A DNA stretch of 64,000 bases from Tenrec ecaudatus (taxonomy: Eukaryota; Chordata; Mammalia; Afrosoricida; Tenrecidae): contig NC_134541.1 of assembly GCF_050624435.1 (NCBI RefSeq), positions 103,660,805-103,724,804 of the forward strand. The letters are read 5' to 3'. Below, piece by piece: positions 52,600-63,839 of this stretch; position 1 is the stretch's first letter, and each line of letters starts with the position of its first letter. The position numbers were made by a program, and so were the translations under genes. A model generated the notes under the pieces. The model made no database searches, was not told the DNA's origin, and was given only the letters and a program-made list of their open reading frames with translations.

Positions 52600-53860
52600 T
52601 TGCCCCATGCCAAGAGCTGTGCTAAGGTCACCCGTGGTGGTGTGGCTCTGACACTTGGGGAACCCCATGTACAGCAGGAAGACATTACCCAGCCCTGCAT
52701 CGTCCTCGCAGGCCTTGGGCGGCTCAAGCTCACTGCTGGTCACTGTGACTCCCGAGGGCCTTCGAGCTTTGGGGCCTCACACTTCATACTGTATGAGGGG
52801 CTCTGTTCTTATCCAGAGGGTTTTCCTTGGCTGGGTTTCGGGAGTAGATCTCCAGGCCTTTCTTCCTCATCTGCCGTAGTCTGGAAGGTCTAGTGAAATC
52901 TGACCCGCCGGGGGTGGTCCTGATGGTATTTGGAATACCTGTGGCATAGCTTCCAGCATCCCTGCCACACACACTCCCCTTGTGTGCAGGGGACAACGGG
53001 ACAGGCAGGAAGTCCCAGGAGCATCCTCATTTTCTAGATGAGGATGCTGGGGCCCACAGAGGTGAGCGATGGAGCCAGCTTGAGCCCAGGGCAGATGCCA
53101 CACCTGCTGCTAACTTCAGGCTCACTACTCTTAGTAAATCAATACTTGGAGGGAGGGATGGTGTGTGTGAGTCCTGGAGGCTGAGACCCTGTGCCCTGGC
53201 CTGGGGCACAGCTCTGGCGACCTCCAGAGCTGAGCCCACTGCGCCATATGAAGTGGAACCCTTGTCTGGGCCTGAGCCGGGTTCCTCTGCTCCCTGGGCA
53301 CACCCCCACGTGACCCTGAGGAGGAAGGCAGCATTGGGCTATGGCCCCGCCCTCTCAAACCCGTCAGTCCATCCAAGGACGATGACATGGCATGGTCACA
53401 CAGTTCCTGGCTCCCTTCAGGCCAGCACCACCCACCCGACGCGGGTAGGGGGAGTGGAGAGAACCCTGGCCACAGCCCTGGGCTTAGTGTAGGCGCCAGC
53501 TCGCTGCTCCCGAGCCTGTGACTGCAGGCAGCTCTCGGAGCCTCGTCTTACCCATCTCCATCACGGGTACAGGTTGTCTTGCAGATCCATGGTGAGAGCT
53601 GAACAATTAGGTGTGGGGAGAGCTGGGTGCTGGGGGCCATGGCCACGAATGTGGCACAGCAGGTGCCTTGTAGTGCCAAGGGTCCCTCTCTGAGAACCCC
53701 ACTTTGGAGCGGGGTCCTGGCATCCTTGCTGGCTCATCAGTGGTGGACTTCTGAGCCTGGGGCGCCACCTGGTGGTCAGAGCCCGCCAAGGACCCAGCTT
53801 TCTCCCCCTTCCCCGTCTTTCCTCCCCACTGACCCCACCCCTCTGGCCTGCCCCTAAGAA
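52600..53860. other. Unassigned intergenic sequence with MIR remnant
   Basis: 53,025-53,080 ('catcctcattttctagatgagg') is MIR-like. Otherwise no exon or repeat recognised. Confidence 0.4.
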
Positions 53861-53861
53861 A

Positions 53862-54000
53862 CCCCATGCCAACTCATAGCAGCCCTGAGGGCAGAGCAGC
53901 ACTGAACTGCCACTGACTGGAGCTTCCTGAGGCTGTGTTGCATTTCTCCCTCGGAGCGGCTGGTGCCTTCGAACTGCCGAGAGTCCAGTGACTCCCGTCA
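53862..54000 (-). mobile_element. AfroSINE
   Basis: Minus-strand copy ending 'ggctggtgccttcgaactgccg'. Confidence 0.78.
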
Positions 54001-54014
54001 AGAGTTAGTCTCAG

Positions 54015-54165
54015 AAACTGCAGTTCAAAACCACCAATCGCTCCGAGGGAGAAGGAAGAGGCTTTCTGCTCCGTTGGAGTTCCGACCTCGGATACCCACG
54101 GGGGTTTTTGCACTGTCCTGCGGGGGTCGCTGAGCCCGCATCGACTTGATGGCCGTGGGTCTGGC
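54015..54165 (+). mobile_element. AfroSINE, head missing
   Basis: 'tgcagttcaaaaccaccaat', 'gagaaggaagaggctttctg', 'cgcatcgacttgatggccgtg'. It lies tail-inward against the previous copy. Confidence 0.85.
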
Positions 54166-54600
54166 TCGGTCTGGTCCCTGCTGCGTCAGCCTCAGCCCCC
54201 ATTCCCTCTCCTCAATCAAGGAGCATGTCCGACTTCCAAGTTCAGGCTGCCACCCACATTGTGCTCTGCCCACGTGGCCCCAGGGAAGGAGCAAGGCAGG
54301 TGTGTCGCCTGGTTGGTTGACCAAAGGACAGAGGACATGGGGTTATTCCCATAGGAGAGGGAAAGAGAGGGCTTGGGGGAAGGCACATCGACAACTGTCT
54401 CTTATCACAGGTATCGAGTCTTCTTCTCCAGGCCTTGCCTTGCCGTGCCCCCCCTCCCTTGACCTGCTGCCCTGGGCTCGGGGGCTACCCAGCCTTAGGT
54501 GGCACAGGCCAACAAGGCAGGATGATGTAGCCAGGACTCAGCAGCAGCAGCAGCTCTGGCTCTGCCTCTTCACAGCACACTCCTAGACCTGGGCCCGGCT
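54166..54600. other. Unassigned intergenic sequence
   Basis: Nothing recognised apart from a short (CAG)n at 54,539-54,555. Confidence 0.45.
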
Positions 54601-54602
54601 AC

Positions 54603-54782
54603 AAGGGGTCATGGTTACGTGTTGGGCTGCTAACTGCAGGGTCCCCAGTTCTAAGGCACCAGCCGTTCTATGTGAGAAAGACAGGGCTTTCTACTCCGGC
54701 AGTGACAGTCTCAGAGACCCCCAGGGGCAGTTCCACCCCGTCTACAGAGTCACTGCGAGTTGGCATTCTTGATGGCAAGGGA
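54603..54782 (+). mobile_element. AfroSINE
   Basis: 'gtcatggttacgtgttgggctgctaactgc', 'gagaaagacagggctttcta', tail 'gttggcattcttgatggcaa'. Confidence 0.88.
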
Positions 54783-55137
54783 GCGTCTAAGGGAAGAGTA
54801 GACGTAAATCAATCAGTGGAAGGCGCACGAGGCAGGGGTGCCGACAGCTCACCAAGCTGGATGTGACGTCGGAGTCGTTCACCCTGATAGCGACGTTTGG
54901 AGTCAAATAATGCTTTGCTTGCGGTGGGCGCAGAGCTGTCCGGTGCACTGCATGATGTTCAGGGGTGTCCCCGGCCCCTACCCAGTGGATGAAAGCAGGA
55001 CCCTTCCCACCAGAGTGATAACCCCAACTATGTTCAGCCACTGGCCCAGGGTTCCTGGAGGATGGGGGGGAACTGTCTTCAGGGCAGGGCCACAACTGGA
55101 CCAGCAGGTAACACCATGGCAAATGGAGAAAAGGATT

Positions 55138-55672
55138 TTGTCAATGCTCAGGGCAGCAGCAGTCAGGAGATGAAAAGACATACTGTTTTAGGCAAATCTG
55201 CTGCACAAGACCGCTTTAAAGTGTTGAAAAGCAAGGAGGCTACTTTGAGGATTAAGGTGCACCTGACCCAAGCCCGGGCGCTTTCACTGGTCTCATATGC
55301 ACGTCAAAGTTGGACACGGAAAAAGGAAGACAGAGGCAGAGTGGATATATTTGAATTGCGGTGCTGGCCGGGAGGAGGGATACTGAAAGGTCCATGAGCT
55401 GCCAAGAGAACAAACAAATCTGTCTTGGAAGAAGTACAGTCAAGATCGGCAAGACTTCACCTCAAGTGCTTTGGACGTATTGTAAGGACATGGGGGCGGG
55501 GGGTGCTGCATGCAGAGGAAGGCCCTCAATGAGCTGGACAGACACGGCGGCTGCAACCAGGGGCCCACACGTAACCACCATGAGGATGGCGCAGGCCCGG
55601 GCAGTTTTGTTCTGTTGTGTACCGGGGTACTGGGTCGGAACCACCTGGATGGCACCTCGCAATAACACGACC
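55138..55672 (+). pseudogene. RTE LINE 3' end with reverse transcriptase C-terminus
   Basis: The plus-strand frame ending at 55,397 reads NAQGSSSQEMKRHTVLGKSA, then FKVLKSKEATLRIKVHLTQA and a W-T-(K)-K-E-D motif, the C-terminal region of an RTE/BovB reverse transcriptase. It continues into the usual 3' terminus ('ctgccaagagaacaaacaaatc', 'gaggatggcgcaggcccgggc', 'gtcggaaccacctggatggcacc'). The frame breaks at 55,397. The catalytic domain is absent: a typical 5'-truncated copy. Confidence 0.88.
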
Positions 55673-55679
55673 TTTGCAC

Positions 55680-57160
55680 TTGGTTACTGACGTCACAATC
55701 ACACGCAGAGGTGCCGTGGAGGAGAGGCCCGGCGGTCTGCTTGTTCAAGATGACAGTCCAGAGGAGCCCGTCACACTCACTCGGGGTTGCCCTGGGCTGG
55801 AATCAGCACAAGGTCAATGGTTTGGTTGGTGATAGGGATGTCTTAAGACACAGGAAGTGCCTGGCTTCATGGGGGTCCTCTCCTAGAACCTGTCTTCTTC
55901 ACTCTAAAATGGGTGTAACCAGACCGAGCCTCTGAGAGCTGGTGGGGGCATAAAAGGAGTTCAGGTGGCAAATGCATGGCCCCTGGTATCAAGACCAGCG
56001 AAAGCCTGAAGGGCCATGGGCCTGGACGCCTGGGGGCGCTGGGGAGACAGAGAAGGGCACCGAGGCCCGGGAGGCGGATAGGTCTGTGTGACGGGCAGTG
56101 AATGGGCTGAAGGGTGAGGAACCAAACTGGAGAGGGGGAGGGAAGGGCTTAGCAACAGGGAGGGCTGGGCTGGAGCTGGACCAGGTACACAGAGGAAACG
56201 GCAACACAGTGACAATGGGATGGGCAGATGGACGGCCACAGGCCCAGAGACGGGCAGGCGAGGGGACAGCTGAAGGACAGAAAAGCCCTCAAGGGGAGCC
56301 CAGGGTGCCTGGCAGTCCACGGACCCTGAGGGGTGGCCTTCCCATTGCTGGAGTGCCCTGGTTCTGCTCATGAATGGTTCAGGCCAAAGCCAAGGCCGTG
56401 GGTCAGTGAGCCTGGGCCACTGTGGCCAACGCATCAGTGGGAACCCTGGAAGGATGAGGTCACAGCCCGGCCCTGGGTCCCAACTTCAGTGTGAGTGCAG
56501 TCCTGCTGGGATGTGTCCTGTGCAAGGGGGCAGCTCTTGACTCATCGCCGTCTGATCTGGGGGCCGTGCTGCAGGCTGCAGCTTTGGGAATGAAGAGTGG
56601 ACCTTGGCCAGGCCTCACCAAGGCGTCCCCTCAGCGCTGGGCCAGCGGCGCCTCCCGGGGGACAGTGAGGGCACAGCTGCACCTTGGAAACATGCTCAGG
56701 GGACGAGGCCAGGGGCAGGGGCCACGCGATGCCTGGTCCCCAGAGGAAGCATCTAGCAGACGCTGCTTGTAGATGGAGCAGCCTGTGGGGGCGGTTCCCA
56801 GGGTGGGGGCAGGGGTACCCTGGGGAACAGAGGGTGCCGGCAGGTGGGCGGGTGCGTGCACGACAAGGCACATGCTTCCTCATATATGTATTTGGGCCAG
56901 ACAGAGACTTTAAAACATGAAATAAAGACAAATCTATAAGTGACCCAAATGAGACTCCCAAACAAACAAACAAACAAACAAACAAACAAACAAAGTTCCG
57001 TGACCGAGCCACGGGCAGCTGGGACTCTCGTCCTGGGTGGTCCGTGGTTCCAAGGGCCCTGGGGCCACCAGGCGTGGGTTAATTATGGACTCTGGGCCGA
57101 GTTGCTGCGGTGAGCGCTAAGGCCCAGCCGGCTGATGTTGCAGCGGTGGACGACGCTCGC
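55680..57160. other. Sequence downstream of METTL22 (3'UTR and flank)
   Basis: Just beyond the METTL22 stop on the minus strand. The first part should be 3'UTR, but no AATAAA or ATTAAA on the minus strand is evident within about 250 nt. A (CAAA)n run lies at 56,959-56,994. No other gene recognised. Confidence 0.5.
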
Positions 57161-57196
57161 TCAGGGCACGGGCTTCGTGTGGACCCTCCAGAGCTC
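57161..57196 (-). CDS. METTL22: METTL22 terminal coding exon
   Basis: Acceptor CACAG at 57,197-57,201, then 12 codons reading ELWRVHTKPVP and TGA. The human C-terminus as I recall it is ELWKIIAEPVT, so length and spacing agree while the tail has diverged. The preceding exon ends in phase 0 (Gln-Leu), as required. Confidence 0.9.
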   Translation of the reverse strand, partial: ELWRVHTKPVP

Positions 57197-60100
57197 CTGT
57201 GCCATGGGAGAGGGAGGGGCTTTGAGTGGGAACCTGATGCCTGGGGAGGACCTGGATCGGTTTCCCAGGGGCTCGGGTCCCTACTGGAGTGCAGTGGGGG
57301 CTGGGTACCACACTGTAACGGGGAACCCCACAGGGACCGAGCGAGGTGGGTGCCCAGGCTGCCTCCATCTCCATTGGGAGAGCTCATAGGGAGACCCTCC
57401 ATGAAACGGCCACAGGGCCTTTGCCAGGGTCAGTGTCACCTGCTCACTAACTCGGTGTCACTTGCCCTCCAGCACCACCAGCTCCCCTTCCTCTGGAGCC
57501 TGCACTGCCCCAGGGAACGAAGGTGTTGGAAGGATTGTAGAAAGGGGCCCCTTTGAGACAGACGCGGGGCTGTCCACCAGCCACCCACACAGGTCTCACT
57601 AACCCTGTCCCTGAGGACCCGGGGGCCACACGGGCTGCGCCGGCTTACCAGCTGCTGGATGCGCTCGTAGGGGAGGCACTGAGGGAAGGAGGCGTCCACA
57701 GGCTCTACGGTGAACCTCACACCACGGCCGCCAGGGGCCTGCTTCTCCAGCGCACGCAGGGAGCCGAGGAAGTGGTCGTAGGCTTCGCACGTCACGTCCA
57801 AGTGTCTCAGCGTGAAGTTCAGCCTGCAGAGCATGGGTGGCTTGCTCCCCTCACCACTCCCTTCCTGCTGGCTCAGGGGCCCTCCCCGGCAGGGCGGGGC
57901 ACTGGGGGCTCTCTCCTGGGCCTGGAATGGGCCGGCACGCCCATTTCACAGAAGTGGACGCTGAGGTTCGGAAAGGTGTCCCAGGCTCAGAATTACACCA
58001 GACAGGATCCCCTGCCTCTGAGGAGCTACAGATGGAGGGAGGACTCAAGAGTGGCATTTCCAGGTGCCTCCGCTCCCACCGGCACCCACCCAGCAGGGAA
58101 CCTGGTGCCCGGTAGCTGCCCAGGCAGCAGGTGGGGGGGGGGGCAGGTGCAGAGGGCATGGAGGCACAGAGGACAGAGTGCGGGTGACTTGACAACCATC
58201 TTTCTCTTGCCTGCATCCTCCAGCAGGTGGATCTGCAGCTACTGAACTGGGATGCCCACTTGCTGTCTGTTCTGTTTCTCAAAACTGTTTATCACAATAA
58301 CTCCAAATGACAGAACCACCAGAAAGCCACTGCCCAGCATCAACTCATGGCCGCAGCCACATTCCCCACTTTTCCCCCTACCCCCCGCCAGGTTACTAAA
58401 AAGTGCCCCCCAGACAGCTCTGCCAACAGAGCAGCTCGCGTGAAGAGACAGACTTTAAGAAAATTATCACCCCCCAAACAAATGTAATGACCACGCTTTT
58501 GTATAAATCTCCAGTCAGGCTCCAACTGCTGCTGACGGTGCCTATACTTTTCCTCTGTGGCTTACGGACGCGAGGCCCAGACTTTACTCAGGTGACAGAT
58601 GCCTTGACAGAGGGCCTCACTCCACGTGGCCAGTATAAACAACCTGGCAATGAACATGCAAGGAGGTGCAGCTTTGTCCACGCCGGGATGGTTTCTGCAG
58701 AGTGAACTTCCAGATGGTGAGATTCGGGGTCAGGAAGGATGCTCAGTTGTATAGTTTATGCTACCTGTTCCCAACTGCCTCTCCCACAGGTGAGAACAAC
58801 TGAGTCGTGGGAGAAAAATGTGTGTCAAGTGTCCAGCACTCTGGCTATCACCAGGCGGGTGTTTGATCAGAGGAAGTCGGACACGTTAGGAAACATCCTA
58901 GAGAGGGTGTTGCGTCCCTGTCTGGACAGAGCAGGAGGCCGAGGGGTCGAGGAGAGAAAGTTCAGAAAGAGAAGAGGCACAGTGTGTGGTAGTCAAAGTG
59001 GTTGCTTCATCAGCATTTGATTTCTAGTCTCCTCCCATGCTGGCTACAGCTTGGACCAGCTCCCTGACGTCTCAGCCTGCCTCCCTTCATCCGGGAAATG
59101 GGGGTAGGGGGCCTGCTCACGGGTTAGTGTGCACAGCTGGTGGGGCAGGACCAGGCACCAGCAGGCCTTGAAGGACTGTGGGTAACCGCGGTGACCCTGG
59201 TGGGGGAGCGGGAGGATGGGGCAGCCTGGCTGATGTGCTGCCCGGTGAGGCCCTGGCAGAGCAGAGCTTACCTCTTCTCCACGGCCAGGATGACGGTGCA
59301 GGGGTTCTTGAGTCTGCGAGCGAGCTGGGAGAGGGTTCTGAAGAGCGCATCCGTTAGGTCGTCGTCGTAAAACACTGCAGAGAGCAGAGGCATCAGTCAG
59401 CCGTGGTTTTTCCCCAGGGCCCGGGGAATCCCTGATGTCACAGAACAGTGACAGCCCTCAGACGGAAAACCGCAGGGAGAGGGGATGACGTGTTCTGGAA
59501 AGATGCTCCGGGATCTATGGGCATTAACAACACTTGCTGTGGCCAGGGGTGTGTCACCTTCCGCCGCAAGCAGCACAGTGGTGTGGCTGTACAGGTGGGA
59601 GATCTCCTCTTCCGACCAGCTGAAGGGGACCTCAGGGTCTACGGGGACAGAGAGAGGGCGGTTTGTGGCCACCGCTGTCTCTGCAGCCATGACTCCCACC
59701 GAGATAGGCTGAGAGCAGCTTCCAGAAGTGGGAGGGCGGCAGCTTGAGGCAGGGGGCCCCCCTAGACCGTCCTGGGCCCCCAGGGCTCCAGCATCAGGTG
59801 CCCCAACAGCAGCAGGTCTGACTGAGCAGTGTGTGTGTGAGGGTGCGGGGTGGAGGTGGTTCCAGATGTGCAGACGGGCAGGCACCATGACTCCCAGCAC
59901 TTGGCCCCGGTGACTGGAGGTGGGTGACTGAGAAAACCGCTCTCTCTCATGTGCCGGTGCCACACTGACAAACCCTCAACCCACGCCTGCTGCTTCTGCG
60001 GGCGGGGTCAGTGCCGACTCAGGGACCCGAGAGGACAGTGGAGACCTGGCTTCGGGAGTGTCCCAGCTGAGTAGATTTGAACTGCTTTCGCAGCTGCACC

Positions 60101-61455
60101 CCAGGGCACCATGGAGGGGACGGATCATCCGTTCTCCTCCTCAGGGTTGCTCAATTGACATGGCTACTGCTGGCTGGTCCCCTTCTGATGTACGTACACA
60201 GTACAAGATCCGGCCCCCAACATGCACAACGCTTAGGGGAGCAGTGTGGACCTACACATCTATTTATGTGTATTTATGTATGCACAGGCAAAGTACTTGG
60301 TAAGCAACAGGTACTCAGCAAGTAATGACGGGCAAGGAGAAAGCAAGAAGGAGTTGACGGGACCTTGTGGGACATCTAGAAACCCTGCCCTCCCAGCATG
60401 CCTTGAGCCCACCTGTCGGAGGAGAGAGGACCGACCACCAAACAGGAGGGTGCTTTTGGCCTGGGACCACTCTGTGGTGTGGAGATGGACCGATGTGGGC
60501 TGCCACCTGGTGCTGCCGTGCGCCTCTGGCCGGTTGCTAACACGGAGCCGAGTCTTCACCCATCACTGCCCCAGTCGGAGCCTGGCAGCAGCGGCAGCAA
60601 GTGCTCCTGAGGAGCCTGGGAAAGTGGGCGTGGCCCCGGCGCAGCCAGACACAGTGCTGAGGGGTCCCAGGGAGCACTCACCTGTGCACAGGTCTTCTCT
60701 CAGCCAGTCCAGCTCTCTCACCTTGATTATCCCACCTGTGAGAAGAACAAGGGAGACTCACAACCCCACACTCCACACCAGACACCAAGATCATCCATCA
60801 TTTCCCCCCACCCGTCCCTCCACCCACCCATCTATCCACCTTCTACCGACTCCCTCCCTCCCCCATTCATCTGCTCACCTTTCTCCCACCCTCCCGTTTG
60901 CCTCACCCCCACTCTCCGAGCATGTATCTGGTACTTTGTCAGGCACAGCCCCCAGGCAAGGGGCTACCCAGCTTTGAAGCCAGCCGGAGGATGGGCAGGC
61001 CACGTGGCTGGGGGATGTCAACAAGGTGTGCCTGAAGTGGACGGGAGCGGAGGCCACCAGGCAGAGCCAGGAAGAAGCTGGGCCGGGAGCAGGCCCCTAG
61101 CTCTGCGCCCCTGCTGAGAGGCCAGCGAGGCTCGCTCTGTGAAAGTCACTTGGCGGTCCGGAGGACCGCCTGGAAGGTGAGCAGGAAGGTGCTGGGCTGA
61201 GCTGGGGGAGGTGGTGGGTGTGGGAAGGAGTTAAGGCCCCCGGCCTTGCCGCCTGTCACCTGATGCGTGTGGAGGCCACTTCTCCTCCATGTGGACGTCA
61301 GGGGAGCACTCCCCAGCCCCCGGGAGGCCCTAGCAAGGACCTGTCCCCCCCAAGGGCTGAGTGCAGAGCCCTCCTACCGGGCTCACCTCCAGCTGTCAGG
61401 TGGCTGTTGAGGGTGATGTTTCTCTGGCACATGGCCAGAAGGTCAGCACCGACAT
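57161..61455 (-). CDS. METTL22: METTL22, last six coding exons (gene continues beyond 64,000)
   Basis: METTL22 is a SAM-dependent protein lysine methyltransferase of family 16, with a nuclear role; KIN (Kin17) is its reported substrate. Minus-strand coding segments join as 61,455-61,387, 60,735-60,682, 59,638-59,558, 59,374-59,272, 57,823-57,649 and 57,196-57,161. All introns are GT-AG and the joined frame stays open for about 172 residues to a TGA. Landmarks: DVGADLLAMCQRN (end of beta-2, ribose-binding acidic residue), VRELDWL, PFSWSEEEI, then AAEVFYDDD carrying the family-16 [DE]xx[FY] motif, and LNFTLRHLDVTCEAYDHF. All align with human METTL22. The GAGTG SAM motif and the N-terminal half must lie past 64,000. 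ABAT follows on the same strand, as in human. Confidence 0.97.
57649..57823 (-). CDS. METTL22: METTL22 penultimate coding exon
   Basis: 175 nt between acceptor CTCTGCAG and donor GTAAGC. It completes an Arg codon and codes 58 residues from LNFTLRHLDV to PYERIQQL. The middle (around EKQAPGGRG) is about two residues longer than the human protein I remember, in a surface-loop position. Confidence 0.97.
57824..59271. other. METTL22 intron, with MIR and old L1 remnants
   Basis: 57,940-57,995 ('cccatttcacagaagtggacgctgagg') is MIR-like. 58,640-58,790 resembles an old minus-strand L1 ('ggcaatgaacatgcaaggagg'). A poly-G run is at 58,132-58,142. Confidence 0.5.
59272..59374 (-). CDS. METTL22: METTL22 exon with the [DE]xx[FY] motif
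   Basis: 103 nt, acceptor CTCTGCAG, donor GTAAGC. Codes VFYDDDLTDALFRTLSQLAR and on to VILAVEK. With the preceding Glu it forms EVFY, the substrate-recognition motif of family-16 methyltransferases. Four Asp/Asp-like residues follow. Confidence 0.97.
59558..59638 (-). CDS. METTL22: METTL22 exon PEVPFSW...LLAAE
   Basis: 81 nt, acceptor CCCCGTAG, donor GTGACA (a weaker donor). Codes an Asp completed from the previous exon, then 26 residues including PFSWSEEEISHLYSH and ending LLAAE. Confidence 0.96.
59639..60681. other. METTL22 intron
   Basis: About 1.04 kb. A degenerate AfroSINE-like patch may lie at 60,000-60,160. The plus-strand open frame of 243 codons that starts here and runs antisense over the next exon is not supported. 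Confidence 0.5.
60682..60735 (-). CDS. METTL22: METTL22 exon GIIKVRELDWL
   Basis: 54 nt, acceptor TTCTCACAG, donor GTGAGT. Seventeen full codons, including the ELDW of the strand beta-4 region. Confidence 0.96.
60736..61386. other. METTL22 intron
   Basis: Contains a CCAT/CCTCC-rich simple stretch (60,790-60,880). Nothing else recognised. Confidence 0.5.
61387..61455 (-). CDS. METTL22: METTL22 exon VGADLLAMCQRN
   Basis: 69 nt, acceptor TCCTTGCAG, donor GTGAGC. It begins in the Asp codon that ends strand beta-2. No upstream exon was recognised between 61,456 and 64,000. Confidence 0.97.
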
Positions 61456-62250
61456 CTGCAAGGACAGAGGGTGGGTCAGAGGCGCTGGCTGGAGGTCAGC
61501 GGGTCTCCCCTTGCGTCTCTTGGGAGAGCGACCGGCATGAGCCCGAGGGGGTGGCAGGGCCATCAGCAGACCAGGGTCCTCTGGCCTCTGCTGTCCACAG
61601 AAAGCCACTCCCTTGAGAGTCCCTTGAGTTCCTCCTTGAAGAGAGGATGGTCAAAGGGTGGGGCCGTCCATCGTCTCAGGTTCAAGACCACCCTGCGGAC
61701 TGCTGCTGTGCCCGCCATCCAGGGACCCCCTCACAGGCTCGGCCACCTTCACACAGCCCCACTCCTGGGAGGGAGTGTGGCAGCTGGGATTTCTGCCCGG
61801 GTCTCTGACTTGCTCAGGGACACTAGGGACCAGCAGCGGGTGTTTGGGGGCGAGGAGCCTGGACCCTGAGAGGCTCTGTGGAAGCCTGGCTTCTACAGCC
61901 CCCTCCCCTCTTCTTCCCCCCCAGATCTGGAACGGAGCTGCGGCCCAGCCCCCTTTCAAAGAGCAGACCCTGTGAGTGGAGGGGACAGAAATGAAATGAA
62001 ATGACGGCCCACCCCACTACGTCCCCCACAGTGTCTGGCACAGGGTGGGAGTCCCTTTCCCGGGCTGCTGGGACACAGAGCATAAGGACAGGGAGGTTGA
62101 AGGCGGGGCCAGCTCAGCAGGCTTTGTCCTGTATGAGCATTTTCGTCAACAGCGCCGACGTGGGACTCTGGGGCACGTGCAGGTGGGAGCAGCAGCAGTC
62201 CTGCAGAGAGTGTCTGGGCTTCTGGAAGCTGGGCCTGGGCCCCCCTTGTC
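61456..62250. other. METTL22 intron, unassigned
   Basis: No exon encoding the expected preceding segment (the GAGTG motif and Ala-rich helix) was recognised here. Confidence 0.5.
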
Positions 62251-62261
62251 TCAGCTCCGGG

Positions 62262-62440
62262 GACAGTGGTTAAAGAACTCCGTAGGATGAAACTCTCTCC
62301 CACTGGGCGGGTTCTGCCCGACAGCCTTGGGTAGCAGATAAAGAAAAGGGTGTGCAATGACAGCCCAGACACGCTTAGGGGGCAGCTCTACTCTGTGACC
62401 CGCGGTCCCGTGAGTCACCAGGACGGCTCGACACCACCTA
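62262..62440 (+). mobile_element. AfroSINE-like fragment, diverged
   Basis: 'gacagtggttaaagaactcc', 'gggggcagctctactctgtg', then 'gacggctcgacaccacctaac' at the tail. Confidence 0.6.
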
Positions 62441-62659
62441 ACAAGAACCACCGCCTGTGCGCAGCCGCGACACGCACAGGGGCAGGAAAGCTCGTCGGCG
62501 TATGCGACGTGCACAGCCTCTGGTGCTCGGAGCCCGCGCTGGGAGCAACAAGGGCAGCTGTGTCGGGGGGGGGGTCACCCCCATGCTGCTGACGGAAAGG
62601 GACGTGGGACCCACTGACGTGCCCAGGGAGAGGGAAATGGCGGGGAAAAAGAAGAGAAG

Positions 62660-62930
62660 AAATGCTACACAGATGTGTCTTGGAAGAAGTGCTACGGCCA
62701 GAGGGCTCCTCAGAGGCACGGATGGTGAGACTTCCATCTTTGGCCATGTGGTCAGGAGAGACCAGGCGCGGAGGAGGACCTCGTGCCGGGTAAAGTGAGG
62801 GGCGGCGGAAAAGAGGAAGGGCCCTCGACGAGACGGGCGGGCACCGGGGCTGCAGCAACGAGCGCAGGCCTGGGGACAATTGCGGGGGTGGCGCAGGACC
62901 GGGCAGTGTTTCGGTTTGCTGTGCCCACTT
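62660..62930 (+). mobile_element. RTE 3'-end fragment
   Basis: 'agatgtgtcttggaagaagtgc', 'ggccatgtggtcaggagagacc', 'gtggcgcaggaccgggcagtg'. Same 3' terminus as the other RTE copies. Confidence 0.9.
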
Positions 62931-63184
62931 AAGTAGCCAACTCCAAAATCGTGTCATAAACAATTGCTGTGACACACGAACATGCGCAAGGTCAAACATG
63001 GCCCACACCGTCACAGCAGGCTAGCGCACCACAGGGAGTTCCTGGAAGAGGGATGGAAAGATGACGGGACTTTTTCTTGGACACACCCCCCTGCTTACCA
63101 CATGTGTCGTGTGACTTCAGCTTGTTGGGGGTGTGGTGGTGGGGGGGAGTCTGTACACCAAAAAGGAAAACAAACCCCAAACAC

Positions 63185-63365
63185 CCAAACTCCCTGCCAT
63201 GGAGTGGACGCCGACTCACAGCAACCACAGAACTGCCCCTGTGGGTTTCTGCGACGGGGACTCCTTAAAAAAGAGGCCTTTCTCCTGCCCAGTGGCTGCT
63301 GGTTCAAAACTGCCGACCTTAGGGTGAGCAGCCAACTCCCAACCACTATGCCAACAGGACTCACC
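63185..63365 (-). mobile_element. AfroSINE
   Basis: 'aaactccctgccatggagtgg' to 'accactatgccaacaggact'. Confidence 0.88.
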
Positions 63366-63384
63366 GCAAAAGGAAAACGAAACA

Positions 63385-63572
63385 GAATCAAGTTCGCAGT
63401 CAGCAACCCTGTAGGACAGGGTAGAACTGCCCCCGCGCGTCTCCGAGACCGTCACTCTTTACAGGAGTAGAAAGCCTCATCTTTCTCCCAAGGGGCGGCT
63501 GGTGGTTTCAAACTGCTGACCTTAGGGTGAGCAGCCCACTGTAGAACCATGATGCTATCAGGACTCCTATAC
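63385..63572 (-). mobile_element. AfroSINE
   Basis: 'gtaggacagggtagaactgc', 'gtcactctttacaggagtagaaagcc', 'ggctggtggtttcaaactgctg', 'catgatgctatcaggactcc'. Only the extreme tail is lost. Confidence 0.92.
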
Positions 63573-63839
63573 CCAAAGGAACGAGTTCTATTAGTAAAAA
63601 GAGAACAGCTGACACGCAGACTCTGATTTGTGCCCTGGGCGGATTTCTCTGTGGCTGGATCTCCTGTGCCTGCCACCATGCCCAGCACACAGTAGGTGCT
63701 CCTAATCCTAACGAATGCATCCGGGGACTACAGAACGGAGTGGTTTCATTAGCTATTCTACAGACTTTCCACAACGAGCACACAATGGGTGTCACTGGGT
63801 GGGGTCAGGGTGTGAGACACCCCCACACCCAACTTTGAG

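Noticed and set aside
60246-60977. 243-codon plus-strand open frame
   Set aside because: It runs antisense across a confirmed METTL22 exon, is low-complexity (Pro, Ser, His) at its end and has no recognisable domain.
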